Positions 1-7,598 of a stretch of 20,499 bases of DNA are shown here, piece by piece. Numbering within the stretch: the first letter of the stretch is position 1; every line of letters starts with the position of its first letter. The notes below the pieces were generated by a model that saw only the letters and a list, made by a program, of their open reading frames with translations, did not search any database and had not been told where the DNA came from. The position numbers and the translations under genes were made by a program. This DNA comes from CAWHNT01 sp963830775. Lineage in GTDB: Bacteria; Pseudomonadota; Alphaproteobacteria; Geminicoccales; Geminicoccaceae. Location: the NCBI GenBank assembly GCA_963830775.1, contig CAWHNT010000007.1, positions 1 to 20,499 of the forward strand, read 5' to 3'.

Positions 1-885
1 ACCCGGCACGGTGTCGAAGCGGCCACGCGCCCACTCCTCCTTGGCCGCCGCGATCCGCTCGGGACGCGAGGAGACGAAGTTCCACCAGATATAGCGCGGC
101 CCTTCCATCGGTGCGCCGCCGAACAGCATGAACTGCGCGTCCGACGTGGCCGTGACGGTGATCGCATCGCCCGGCCGCAGCACCAGGAGCTGCCCGGGCT
201 CGAACGCATCGCCCGCCACCTCGATCGTGCCGGCGATGGTGTAGAGCGCGCGTTCCTCGTAGGCCGCCTCGACCGGTATCCGGGTGCCGGCCTTGAGCTG
301 CACGTCGGCGTAGAGTGTCTCAGACGCGGTGGCCAGCGGCGAGGCGGCCCCGAAGGCCCGGCCCGCAATCAGCCTCGCCCGAACGCCGTCGGCGTCGACG
401 ATGGGCAGCGCGTCCGCCCCGTGGTGCATGAATGCTGGATCGGCCTCCTCCTGCTCGGCTGGGAGAGCCATCCAGGTCTGGATGCCGAACAGGCGCTGCC
501 CATCGCGGCGGCGCTCCTCGCTCGTGCGCTCGGAATGGACGATGCCGCGTCCCGCGCGCATCCAGTTCACCGCGCCGGGCTGGATCGTCTTCTCGGTCCC
601 CAGACTGTCGCGGTGCAGGATCTCGCCCTCGAACAGGTAGGTCAGTGTCGACAGGTTGATGTGCGGGTGAGGGCGCACGTCGATGCCCTGATCGGTCAGG
701 AACTCCGCCGGCCCCATCTGGTCGAAGAAGATGAAGGGGCCCACCATCTGCCGCTTGGTGGAGGGCAGGGCGCGCCGTACGGTCATTTCGCCGAGGTCGA
801 CCGCGCGCGGCACGATCAGCGTCTCGATCGCGTCCGTGGACCTACGATCGCCAAGCAGGGGGTCGGGGCAGGGGCTCCAGCTCAT
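1..885 (-). CDS. Pirin family protein (bicupin), 3' end outside window
   Basis: Reading the minus strand from ATG at 885 gives 295 open codons that run off the window edge. The N-terminal cupin carries the pirin signature: a FIFFDQMGPAEF stretch, then HPHINLSTLTYLFEGEILHR and RAGRGIVHSER, which supply the metal-binding histidines (HPH and the H of GIVHSE) and a nearby glutamate. The second cupin half follows and ends near the edge with GPRYIWWNFVSSRPERI, typical of pirin C-termini. Pirins are Fe(II)-binding bicupins; some have quercetin 2,3-dioxygenase activity and others act as redox-responsive regulators, and the sequence does not decide between these. The start is supported by GGAG eight bases upstream; an ATG at 905 is out of frame. 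It is divergent from an HxlR regulator 146 bp away, which is its probable controller. Only the last residues should be missing. Confidence 0.93.
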   Translation of the reverse strand, partial: MSWSPCPDPLLGDRRSTDAIETLIVPRAVDLGEMTVRRALPSTKRQMVGPFIFFDQMGPAEFLTDQGIDVRPHPHINLSTLTYLFEGEILHRDSLGTEKTIQPGAVNWMRAGRGIVHSERTSEERRRDGQRLFGIQTWMALPAEQEEADPAFMHHGADALPIVDADGVRARLIAGRAFGAASPLATASETLYADVQLKAGTRIPVEAAYEERALYTIAGTIEVAGDAFEPGQLLVLRPGDAITVTATSDAQFMLFGGAPMEGPRYIWWNFVSSRPERIAAAKEEWARGRFDTVPG

Positions 886-1031
886 CGGCCGTCTCCGTTC
901 ATGGGGTGACATCCTCGATTCGGGGCTTAGGTAAGGGTCTACTTCACGAGAGAAAGTAGTTTCCCGATGGAAAGTATGACGGTCACGGTGCGGCCCGGTG
1001 GCGAGTCTTACCACGGCCATGAGAGACGCAG
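886..1031. promoter_or_regulatory. Divergent promoter/operator region with TACTT/AAGTA half-sites
   Basis: This 146-bp spacer separates the divergent pirin and HxlR genes. CTACTT at 939-944 and AAGTAG at 954-959 form an inverted repeat with a 9-base gap. GAAAGTA also occurs as an exact direct repeat at 952-958 and 970-976, 18 bp apart. HxlR-family regulators commonly bind TACTT-type dyads next to their own gene, so this is the likely operator. The repeats are visible in the sequence; the binding is inferred. Confidence 0.45.
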
Positions 1032-1361
1032 GTGACGGCGACACTTGAGCCGATCGAAGCGTGCCCCGCCGATCCGCTGCTGCGGTTGCTATGGGGTCAG
1101 TGGAAGACGCACGTCCTCTATCTTCTCGGTGAGAAGGGCCCGGCCCGGTTCGGTGAGATACAGCGCCTCGTGATGGGCATCTCGCCCAAGGTGCTGACCC
1201 AACGGCTGCGCGAGCTGGAGGCGGACGGACTGGTCTGGCGCGAGCACGAGCCCACTATCCCGCCTAAGGTCACCTACGGGCTGACCGAGATGGGACTGGA
1301 CGTCCACACCGCGCTCAAGGCGTTCGACGCGCCCACGAAGCGTTGGCTCGTGGCCGCCTGA
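1032..1361 (+). CDS. HxlR family winged-helix transcriptional regulator
   Basis: A 109-residue protein starting at GTG (1032), the usual length for HxlR/MarR-like single-domain regulators. The winged helix covers about residues 15-90: LLRLLWGQWKTHVLYLL, the recognition region ISPKVLTQRLRELEADGLV, and a wing ending in KVTYGLTEMG. A cysteine at residue 11 (IEAC) sits where redox- and quinone-sensing members (YodB, QsrR, HypR) keep their reactive N-terminal cysteine, so an electrophile or oxidant signal is plausible. It is divergent from the pirin gene, whose cupin fold is often linked to quinone or flavonoid stress. That pairing, with TACTT-type half-sites between them, suggests it controls both genes. 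An ATG at 1019 lies in another frame. The family call is firm; the signal is inferred. Confidence 0.9.
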   Translation: MTATLEPIEACPADPLLRLLWGQWKTHVLYLLGEKGPARFGEIQRLVMGISPKVLTQRLRELEADGLVWREHEPTIPPKVTYGLTEMGLDVHTALKAFDAPTKRWLVAA

Positions 1362-1382
1362 GCAATCAACGCAATTGCCAGC

Positions 1383-1400
1383 TCACGGGAGCACCCGTGA
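1383..1400. terminator. Perfect 7-bp hairpin between convergent genes
   Basis: TCACGGG (1383-1389), loop AGCA and CCCGTGA (1394-1400) form a perfect stem that includes the stop codon of the minus-strand DUF5996 gene and lies 22 bp past the HxlR stop. There is no T-run on either side, so it is at best a weak bidirectional terminator or a 3'-end stabiliser. Confidence 0.3.
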
Positions 1401-2345
1401 TGCAGCGACCGGCACCGGGCGCGGCACGCCGGGGCGGCCGAGCGTGCATTCGAGCGCCCCACGATTCCATGCGCCGGTCTCGGCGGCCGCCTCGTAGGTC
1501 GATTGCAGGAAGCGCATTAGCGCCTGCTCCGGATCACGATCCGCGCACACCGCCTCGTAGGGCAGGACAAACTCTCCCAAACGCTCGTCGAAGCGCGCCG
1601 CGTCCGGCTCGACCCGTCGATCCTTGAAGCCGTCCGGCACGGGGTAAGCGTAGGAGTAGAACATCGCCTCCTCGACACCGCCCCCGCCTGGCCAGAAGCC
1701 GGCGGAGGAGACCTCGTGACTGTAGGCCTCGCGCGTGACCGCGTCCGGCAGGCCTGGGAACCCGCCAGGATGCGGCGGGGCCACGCGCCCTGAAAAGCGG
1801 GTGACGGCGAGGTCGAAGGAGCCCCAGAACAGGTGGACGGGCGAGACCTTGCCGAGAAAGCCCGTTCGGAAGTGATGGAACACGCGATCGATGCGCACCA
1901 GCGCCCCGTGGAAACGCTCCACGGCCTCGCGGTCGTAAAGCCGGACGTCCAGGTCCTCGGCGAACGGCACTGGCTCTGGCACTTCGTTCGGGCGGCCGTG
2001 AATACCGAACTGTCCCCCGATCCTCGTTACCGCCTCGGCGGTACGCGCGAGGAAGTCCGCGACGCTCATCGCCTCCAGCGCGAAGCGCTCGCGTTGCCCG
2101 CCCACGGCTTCGGCAACGAGCGTGTGATCGCATAAGTCGAAGGTCAGGCTGATCGTGCGCTCGCCGTCCGGGACGGAGCCCGTCGTCAGGCCACGCGGCG
2201 TGACGTAGAATGTGGCGTGCCAGGAATGGTTCACCCAGGGCGTGTGCGCCAGCCGGTACTTGCCAACGATCTGCGACCACAGATGGAGCGCCGTGCAGGT
2301 ATCGCGCCAGTCCGGGTAGGGGATGGCGGGCCAGGCCCGCATCAT
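1383..2345 (-). CDS. DUF5996 family protein
   Basis: A 320-residue protein of unknown function from the DUF5996 family. Recognisable family stretches are WPAIPYPDWRDTCTALHLW and QIVGKYRLAHTPWVNHSWH near the N-terminus, FYVTPRGLTTG, then SPVHLFWGSFDLAVTRFSGR and TREAYSHEVSSAGFWPGG in the middle. No signal peptide or membrane segment is seen, so it is probably cytoplasmic. The open frame extends upstream to 2423, but the start at 2345 (MMRAWPAIPY) is preferred because the family homology begins there and AGGAG lies seven bases upstream. That ATG overlaps the TGA of a possible 42-codon upstream ORF. The gene is convergent with the HxlR regulator, 21 bp apart. The biochemical role is unknown. Confidence 0.88.
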   Translation of the reverse strand: MMRAWPAIPYPDWRDTCTALHLWSQIVGKYRLAHTPWVNHSWHATFYVTPRGLTTGSVPDGERTISLTFDLCDHTLVAEAVGGQRERFALEAMSVADFLARTAEAVTRIGGQFGIHGRPNEVPEPVPFAEDLDVRLYDREAVERFHGALVRIDRVFHHFRTGFLGKVSPVHLFWGSFDLAVTRFSGRVAPPHPGGFPGLPDAVTREAYSHEVSSAGFWPGGGGVEEAMFYSYAYPVPDGFKDRRVEPDAARFDERLGEFVLPYEAVCADRDPEQALMRFLQSTYEAAAETGAWNRGALECTLGRPGVPRPVPVAASRVLP

Positions 2346-2470
2346 AGGCCCGCTCCTGACCATCCGCTGACTCGGCTGACGAGCCCGAGCTGCAACCCCC
2401 AAGGCGCACGGACATAGTCCCACGTCTCGCTGGTGCTCGGACCCGTCTCCATAAGGTTCGGCTGGTCCAT
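2342..2470 (-). CDS. Possible 42-aa small ORF coupled to the DUF5996 gene
   Basis: ATG at 2470 follows a GGAGGCGAGGTG purine-rich ribosome-binding stretch and opens a 42-codon frame (MDQPNLMETGPSTSETWDYV...). Its TGA overlaps the first ATG of the DUF5996 gene as ATGA, the classical arrangement for translational coupling. The product is not recognised and has no clear hydrophobic segment. It may be a leader peptide, a small cytoplasmic protein or a chance frame; the ribosome-binding site and the overlap are the only support. Confidence 0.35.
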   Translation of the reverse strand: MDQPNLMETGPSTSETWDYVRAPWGLQLGLVSRVSGWSGAGL

Positions 2471-2621
2471 CACCTCGCCTCCGTGCTGGGGTTGCGTGGG
2501 GGTTGCTGCAGGATTGTACGGTAGGCGCTTCGGGGCCCTTGAGAGGCAGCGGGAAGTGCCGGCCCCCACTGAATGGTTTGGTTTGATCGGTAGAGCATTT
2601 TCATGCTGACCTTGGATAGCA

Positions 2622-2900
2622 CTATCTGGGCACTTTACTGGGTAGCGCCAGTCTGAGGTGGGCGCCGCAATGGGGGCAGCAGGCCAGGACCCGCCAGAGC
2701 CGCTCCACCAGCATGCGCCGAACCGCCGGCAGGGTGGGTTGCGGCGGTGGACCGGCCAGGGCTGGGCCGCTTTTTCCCGCCTGCCGGCTTGCTCGAGCCG
2801 CAGGTGCTGCGGGAAGGCGAAGGCGATCATCGTCATCAGCGCATGGCGGTGCGGCCCGGTCCAGGAGCGGCCCTCGAAGTGGCCGAGGCCCAGGAGATCG
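2622..2900 (-). pseudogene. C-terminal fragment of an IS701-like (DDE_5) transposase
   Basis: Read right to left, the minus strand shows LGLGHFEGRSW, then HRHALMTMIAFAFPQHLRL, which matches the conserved C-terminal region of IS701-type transposases. The tail continues in two further frames: GGKKRPSPG, then PPPQPTLPAVRRMLVERLW and ACCPHCGAHL, ending at the TAG at 2624-2622. Two slips, each equivalent to one extra base (about 2780 and 2750), are needed to join the parts. Everything upstream of the HFEGRSW region, including the catalytic D-D-E core, is missing, and the break abuts a LysR remnant on the opposite strand. This is a dead insertion-sequence scar; the IS group is assigned from memory of the family. 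Confidence 0.65.
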
Positions 2901-3203
2901 AGCGCACGATCCGGATCCGCGTCGAGGTGATGAGCTTCGAGGGCGTGCGCCGCATGGTCGAGGCCGGCCTCGGGATCGCCGATCCTGCCGCATGGAGTCG
3001 TGACGCCCTACCGGAGCGAAGGCGGCTTTGCCGCCATCGAGCTTGCCGAGCCCTGGTCACAGCGATGGCTCAACCTCGCGGTCTGCGAGTACCGGGCCTT
3101 GCACATCGTCGCCCGTGAGCTGGTCAGTCACCTGCTCGGCGGCGACGACACCGCCTTTCAGGGAACCGTGAGAAAACGCCGGACACTTACTAATGCCCGT
3201 TAG
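2900..3203 (+). pseudogene. C-terminal fragment of a LysR family regulator, frameshifted
   Basis: The plus strand encodes IRIRVEVMSFEGVRRMVEAG and LGIA, the LysR co-inducer-domain signature around the SFE...MVEAGLGIA motif. It then slips by one base near 2980 into ILPHGVVTPYRSEGGFAAIE and LAEPWSQRWLNLAVCEYR, ending with ALHIVARELVSHLLGGDD. Removing one base (GCCGATCCTG to GCCATCCTG) restores continuity. The DNA-binding helix-turn-helix and the first half of the effector domain are absent, and the 5' boundary touches the transposase remnant. It cannot make a functional regulator. An intact LysR gene lies at 11775-12671 but belongs to a different (GcvA-like) branch, so this is not simply its duplicate. 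Confidence 0.65.
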
Positions 3204-3237
3204 GAGCGGGCTGTTGTTTGTTGTGATGATTTATAGT

Positions 3238-3310
3238 CACCGTGCTCAGCCGATCAACAACCGGCTTCGGGATCCCGGCCGGAGCGAAGAGAGCATCCAG
3301 GAGCAGCCAG
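3238..3310 (-). pseudogene. Short remnant of a Bug/TctC-type receptor
   Basis: One minus-strand frame reads LLLDALFAPAGIPKPVVDRL followed by STV. Bug (tripartite tricarboxylate transporter) receptors carry a conserved LFAPAGTPKPVVDRLN segment in their C-terminal third, and the match is close. Only about 24 residues survive, bounded by stops, next to the LysR remnant. LysR and Bug genes often sit side by side, so both may come from one lost locus. The call rests on a single motif. Confidence 0.45.
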
Positions 3311-3340
3311 CCTAGGCGGTTGAAGAGGGGGCGCGCTTAA

Positions 3341-3358
3341 GGGCCTCGTGGGCCTCGT
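3341..3358. repeat. Perfect 9-bp tandem repeat
   Basis: GGGCCTCGT occurs twice in direct tandem (3341-3349 and 3350-3358), just past the stop codon of the small zinc-binding protein on the minus strand. It probably arose by slippage; no function is evident. Confidence 0.6.
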
Positions 3359-3364
3359 CTAGCT

Positions 3365-3568
3365 TTAGGCCTCACCAATGTTCTCGATGACCTTGCCGGT
3401 GCCACCGCATTCAGGACAGGGCTTGCCGTCGATCTGTCCAGCGCCCTTGCAGGCGCGGCAGATGTTCTCGCCTGTCTGCGATTCTCCAGGCGATGCCTCA
3501 TCGCCCGGGTTCCTGTCACCAGATCCGGTGCCAGGAACCCGCTGCTCTTCCTGACTGCCACTCGTCAC
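3365..3568 (-). CDS. Small CxxCxGxG zinc-ribbon protein
   Basis: A 67-residue protein starting with GTG at 3568, with GGAGG placed just upstream. The first 35 residues are polar and probably disordered. The second half carries two half-sites, CRACKGAGQI and CPECGGTGKV, each matching the CxxCxGxG pattern of the DnaJ cysteine-rich domain, so it should hold one zinc ion with four cysteines. DnaJ itself has four such repeats plus a J-domain; neither is present, so this is not a chaperone fragment of normal design. It lies 30 bp downstream of the thioesterase gene and is probably the last gene of the operon. Its role is unknown; binding a partner protein or an RNA is a guess. Confidence 0.7.
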   Translation of the reverse strand: MTSGSQEEQRVPGTGSGDRNPGDEASPGESQTGENICRACKGAGQIDGKPCPECGGTGKVIENIGEA

Positions 3569-3598
3569 TTGTCCTCCGTCCTGCTTGTCGGCTCTGGC

Positions 3599-3988
3599 TC
3601 AGGCAGCCGGCGACACCGGTCGCGGGCGGCCGTTGGCGTCGATGGCGACGAAGGTGAACATCGCCTCGGTGACCTGCTTCGTCTCCTCGCTGTCGCGGGC
3701 ACGGCGCCAAACCTCGACCTTGATCCGCATCGAGGTGCGACCAACCGAAACAACATCGGCGAAGCAGGTCACCTCGTCGCCGACCCTGACCGGGCTGTGG
3801 AAGACCATGCCATCTACGGCGATGGTGGCGCAGCGGCCGCGTGCGCGCCTCGCCGCGACATTGCCTGCGGCAAGGTCCATCTGCGCCATCAGCCAGCCGC
3901 CGAAGATGTCGCCCGCCGGATTGGTGTCGGCCGGCATGGCGGTGGTGCGGATAGTCGGGGTCCGCTCCACCGCAGCATCCGTGTGCAA
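3599..3988 (-). CDS. yciA: YciA-like acyl-CoA thioesterase (hotdog fold)
   Basis: A cytoplasmic hotdog-fold thioesterase that hydrolyses acyl-CoA to free acid and CoA. The diagnostic N-terminal stretch TTAMPADTNPAGDIFGGWLM and following AQMDLAAGNVA match the YciA/ACOT group closely, including the active-site helix with MD. VDGMVFHSPVRVGDEV, TSMRIKVEVW and TEAMFTFVAID complete the fold. The frame is open up to a GTG at 4030, but a TTG at 3988 has a perfect AGGAGG (3995-4000) six bases upstream and gives the usual length of about 129 residues, so it is chosen. The gene lies 55 bp after the PaaF-like hydratase in the same orientation. In such an operon it may release CoA from stalled intermediates. 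Confidence 0.88.
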   Translation of the reverse strand: MHTDAAVERTPTIRTTAMPADTNPAGDIFGGWLMAQMDLAAGNVAARRARGRCATIAVDGMVFHSPVRVGDEVTCFADVVSVGRTSMRIKVEVWRRARDSEETKQVTEAMFTFVAIDANGRPRPVSPAA

Positions 3989-4043
3989 GATCTCCCTCCT
4001 CGGCTCAGGTGCACCGTCTTCCGGCAGCACTGGGTTGACGGGC

Positions 4044-4833
4044 TCAGGCTCCCGAGTACGCAGGAGCTCGCTTCTCGAGAAAGGCGTTCATTCCTTCCTT
4101 CTGGTCCTTGGTGGCGAACAGAAGCTGGAACGCCTTGCGCTCGAGCTGGAGGGCGGTCTCGAGCGGAACGTCCTGCCCGAGCTGCATCACCTCCTTGATC
4201 GCGCGGACGGCAAGCGGCGGCATCCGGCTGATGGTTCGGGCGAGATCCATGGCCCGCTCGAGCGCGGTGCCGTCGGGGACGAGGTCGGAGAGGAGGCCCA
4301 TACCGAGCGCCTCCCGCGCGTCGATGGGCTCGCCGGTCAGGACCATGCGCATGGCCCGGTACTTGCCGACCGCGCGGAGCAGGCGCTGGGTGCCGCCGGC
4401 ACCCGGCATGATGCCCACCCGGATCTCCGGCTGCCCGAGCTTGGCGCTCTCACCGGCCACGATCAGGTCGCAGGCCAGCGCCAGCTCGCAGCCACCGCCA
4501 AGGGCATAGCCCTCGACCGCCGCGATCAGGATCTTCGGGCAGCGCCGCAAGGTGGTGAAGACCTGATCCGTCGCCAGGAGCGTGTGCTCGGTCGGGGTCA
4601 TCCCGGCCATCTCGGCCACGTCGGTGCCGGCCACGAAGATGCCTGCCGGCACCGGTGAGGATGACGACCTGCACGGCGGGATCGTCCGTCAGCGCCTCGA
4701 TGATCGCCGTGAGCCGGCGCTTCACGTCGAGGTTCAGGGCGTTGCGCCGCTCCGGCCGGTCGATGGTGACGATGGCCACGCCGTCGGCCTCGCGGCGCAG
4801 CGTAACGGGTTCTGGACCCGTGCCGGTCTCCAT
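4044..4833 (-). pseudogene. paaF: PaaF-like enoyl-CoA hydratase, single frame slip
   Basis: The crotonase family catalyses hydration of 2-enoyl-CoA to 3-hydroxyacyl-CoA. ATG at 4833 (GGGAGG just upstream) starts METGTGPEP and the family opening IVTIDRPERRNALNLDVKRR, running to VVILTGAG. The frame then slips near 4644, and the rest continues as FVAGTDVAEM (oxyanion region), EGYALGGGCELALACD and GQPEIRVGIMPGAGGTQRL, with both catalytic glutamates present, to the TGA at 4044. Dropping one base gives a normal 262-residue enzyme, and the C-terminal two thirds closely resemble PaaF, which hydrates 2,3-dehydroadipyl-CoA. The gene begins 15 bp after the thiolase. If the slip is real, the enzyme is lost; if it is a consensus error, the gene is intact. 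Confidence 0.87.
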
Positions 4834-4848
4834 GGTTGCCTCCCCTGG

Positions 4849-6054
4849 TCAGACCCGCTCGATCACGGCCGAGATGCCCTGCCCCACCCCGATGCACATG
4901 GTGCAGAGGGCACGCTTCGCCTGCCGCAGCTCGAGCTCGCGCACGGCCGTGAGCACGAGGCGGGCACCGCTCATGCCGAGCGGATGGCCGAGCGCGATCC
5001 CGCCGCCATTAGGGTTCACGTGCTCCGCATCCTCGCGCACCCCGAGCTCGCGCAGCACGGCCACGGCCTGGGCGGCGAAGGCCTCGTTGAGCTCGATCAG
5101 CTCGATCTCGTCGATGGCGATCCCGAGCCGGGCCAGCAGCTTTCGCGTCGCCGGGACGGGGCCGAGGCCCATGACCCGGGGCGGCACGCCGCCCGAGGCT
5201 ACGCCAAGGACGCGTGCCCGCGGCTGGAGCCCCAGCTCCTTCACGGCCGCTTCCGAGGCGATCAGCATCGCCGCCGCACCGTCGTTCACGCCCGACGAGT
5301 TGCCGGCGGTGACGGTCCCGTCGCGCTGGAAGGCGGGCTTGAGCCGGCCCAGCTGCTCCAGCGTCGTCTCCGGGCGGGGATGCTCGTCCTTGGTGACCTC
5401 GACCAGCTCGCGGCCACGCCTCGCCCGCACCGGGACGATCTCTTCCGCGAACCGCCCCGACGCCTGCGCCCGGCCTGCCCGCTGCTGGCTGCGCCAGGCG
5501 AACGCGTCCTGGTCCGCCCGCGTCACCTGATGCTCGCTCGCCACGTTCTCGGCCGTCACACCCAGGGGGTCGACGCCGTAGGCCTCCTCCATCTTGGGAT
5601 TGACGAAGCGCCAGCCGATCGTGGTGTCATGGACCTCCGTCTGGCGCGCGAAGGCGGCCTCCGCCTTGGGCATCACGAAGGGCGAGCGGCTCATGCTCTC
5701 GACCCCGCCCGCGATGTAGAACTCGCCCTCGCCGGCCTTGATGGCGCGCGCCGCCACGGCCACGGCCTCGAGCCCGGAGCCGCAGAGCCGGTTCACGGTG
5801 GCACCGGAGACCTCGACCGGGAGCCCGGCCAGGAGCGAGGCCATCCGGGCGACATTGCGGTTGTCCTCGCCCGCCTGGTTGGCGCAGCCGAGGATCACGT
5901 CGTCCAGGCGTTGCCAGTCCAGCTCCGGATGGCGCGCCATCAGGGCCGTGATCGGAACCGCCGCGAGATCGTCGGCGCGGACGGTCGCGAGGGCGCCGGC
6001 ATAGCGGCCGACGGGCGTGCGCACGGCATCGCAGATGAAAGCCTCACTGGTCAT
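4849..6054 (-). CDS. pcaF: 3-oxoadipyl-CoA thiolase (PcaF/PaaJ type)
   Basis: A 401-residue thiolase that splits 3-oxoadipyl-CoA with CoA into succinyl-CoA and acetyl-CoA. The opening AFICDAVRTPVGRYAGALA, the stretch VILGCANQAGEDNRNVARMA, and GWRFVNP are characteristic of the PcaF/PaaJ branch rather than the general FadA or acetoacetyl-CoA thiolases. Active-site residues are visible: Cys91 in NRLCGSG, the ELNEAFAAQ loop, His in GGGIALGHPLGMSGAR and the second Cys in CTMCIGVGQG. The open frame extends upstream to 6141, but homology starts at ATG 6054. That start overlaps the end of the dehydrogenase gene by 11 bases, indicating coupled translation. The frame is intact, unlike both neighbours. 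Confidence 0.94.
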   Translation of the reverse strand: MTSEAFICDAVRTPVGRYAGALATVRADDLAAVPITALMARHPELDWQRLDDVILGCANQAGEDNRNVARMASLLAGLPVEVSGATVNRLCGSGLEAVAVAARAIKAGEGEFYIAGGVESMSRSPFVMPKAEAAFARQTEVHDTTIGWRFVNPKMEEAYGVDPLGVTAENVASEHQVTRADQDAFAWRSQQRAGRAQASGRFAEEIVPVRARRGRELVEVTKDEHPRPETTLEQLGRLKPAFQRDGTVTAGNSSGVNDGAAAMLIASEAAVKELGLQPRARVLGVASGGVPPRVMGLGPVPATRKLLARLGIAIDEIELIELNEAFAAQAVAVLRELGVREDAEHVNPNGGGIALGHPLGMSGARLVLTAVRELELRQAKRALCTMCIGVGQGISAVIERV

Positions 6055-7598
6055 GGCGGACCTCGATGCTGGAATGGAATGGAAGGGCCGCCAGGGCATG
6101 ACGGCGGAGCAGCGGCGAGGCGCGATAGCGGTCCTCGCCATAGGTCCTCGCGAGCTGGTCGATCACCTGGAGGACCCGCGGCAGGCCGATCGTGTCCGCC
6201 CAGGCGAGCGGCCCGCGCGGATAGTTCACGCCTTTCAGCATGGCGAGGTCGACATCCTCCCGGGTGCCGATCCCCTGCTGCACGGCATCCGCCGCCTCGT
6301 TGGCGAGCATGGCCACCGTGCGCATGACGACGAGGCCGGGCGCGTCGTCGATCACCGAAACCTCTTTGCCCAAGGCCTGGAAGAAGCCGGCGGTATGCCG
6401 AGCGGCATCCGGATCGGCCTGGTCCGCGGCAGCGATCGCCACGCGCTGGGCGCTGGCATAGTCGAGCGTCAGGTCGAACAGGACGACATCGCCCTTGCCG
6501 TCGCTGGCCCGCTGGGTGGCGGTGCGGCCGTCGGTCAGGGCGAGCCGCGTGCCGCCCACGCGGATTACGCCTTCGCCGTCGGTCGTGCGCACCGCGATCC
6601 CGGCCGAGCGGGCAAGCTCGATCAGAGCCATCGCCGGTCCGAGATCGCCCTCGACCACCACCTGCTCGGGTCGTGGCCCGGGTGCGGCCATGGCCGGCCC
6701 GGGCTGCTTGGCCTCTTGGCGATAGTCGTAGAACCCGCGCCCGCTCTTGCGGCCGAGGAGGCCGGCGTCGACCAAGTCCTTCTGCAGCAGCGAGGGCTTG
6801 TAGCGCGGATCGTGGAACAGACCCTCATAGACTGAGCGGGTGACGGCGAAGTTCACGTCGTGCCCGATCAGGTCCATCAGCGCGAAGGGGCCCATCCGGA
6901 ACCCGCCGGCCTGGCAGAAGATCGCGTCGATGGTGGCCGGTGTGGCGGCGCGCTCGGCCAGGAGGCGGAGGGCCTCGCCGTAGAACGGCCGGGCGACGCG
7001 GTTGACGATGAAGCCCGGCGTGGAGCGGCAATGGACGGGGATCTTGCCCCAGCGGCGGGCCGTGGCGGCGATGGTCAGGGCCACCTCCGGCGAGGTGAGA
7101 TGACCGCTCACCACCTCGACCAGCGGCAGCTGCGGTGCGGGGTTGAAGAAGTGCATGCCGACGACCCGCTCGGGCCGCTGCAGTCGTGCCGCCAGGGCCG
7201 TCACCGAGAGCGACGAGGTGTTGGTGGCGACGATGGCGCCCTGGGCCGAGCAGGGCTTCCACCTTGCCGAGCAGCGAGGCCTTGATGTCGAGGTCCTCGA
7301 CGATGGCCTCGATCACCAGCATTGCCGGCGCCAGCATGTCGAGGGTGGGTGCCGGAGCGATCCGGGCGAGCCTCGCCTCACGCTCCTGCGGCTCGAGCCG
7401 ACCGCGCTCGACCAGGCGGTCGAGGCCGGCCCGGAGCTGACCCAGCCCACGCTCGATAGCCGCTGCGTTGGCGTCGTGCAGGAGCACCGGATGCCCGGCT
7501 GTCGCCGCCACGAGTGCTATCCCGCTGCCCATGGTGCCGGCACCGATCACGGCCACGGTGGCACCGGCCGGCAGGGCCGGGTGGCTGTCGGTGCTCAT
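6044..7598 (-). pseudogene. paaH: PaaH-like 3-hydroxyacyl-CoA dehydrogenase, single frame slip
   Basis: This NAD-dependent enzyme oxidises 3-hydroxyacyl-CoA to 3-oxoacyl-CoA. The first part, from ATG 7598, has the Rossmann motif VAVIGAGTMGSGIALVAAT and LVIEAIVEDLDIKASLLGKV. The frame slips near 7245, and the protein continues as AIVATNTSSLSVTALAARL, VVGMHFFNPAPQLPLVEVV (catalytic His and Glu) and TPGFIVNRVARPFYGEAL. A second dehydrogenase-like C-terminal domain ends in GVNYPRGPLAWAD and YGEDRYRASPLLRRH, exactly the two-domain layout of PaaH/PaaC. Removing one G gives about 517 residues. The ATG overlaps the stop of the acyl-CoA synthetase (ATGA), and the 3' end overlaps the thiolase by 11 bases. 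The 3-hydroxyadipyl-CoA substrate is inferred from family resemblance. Confidence 0.88.

Noticed and set aside
4030..4030. GTG start for the thioesterase
   Set aside because: No ribosome-binding site near it; TTG 3988 has AGGAGG at ideal spacing and fits family length.
4582..6327. 581-codon plus-strand open frame
   Set aside because: Antisense shadow of the thiolase and adjoining genes; low-complexity His/Arg/Gly-rich product.
7245..7245. Programmed ribosomal frameshifting as the cause of the gene breaks
   Set aside because: Sites share no slippery heptamer and occur in unrelated metabolic genes where programmed shifts are not known.
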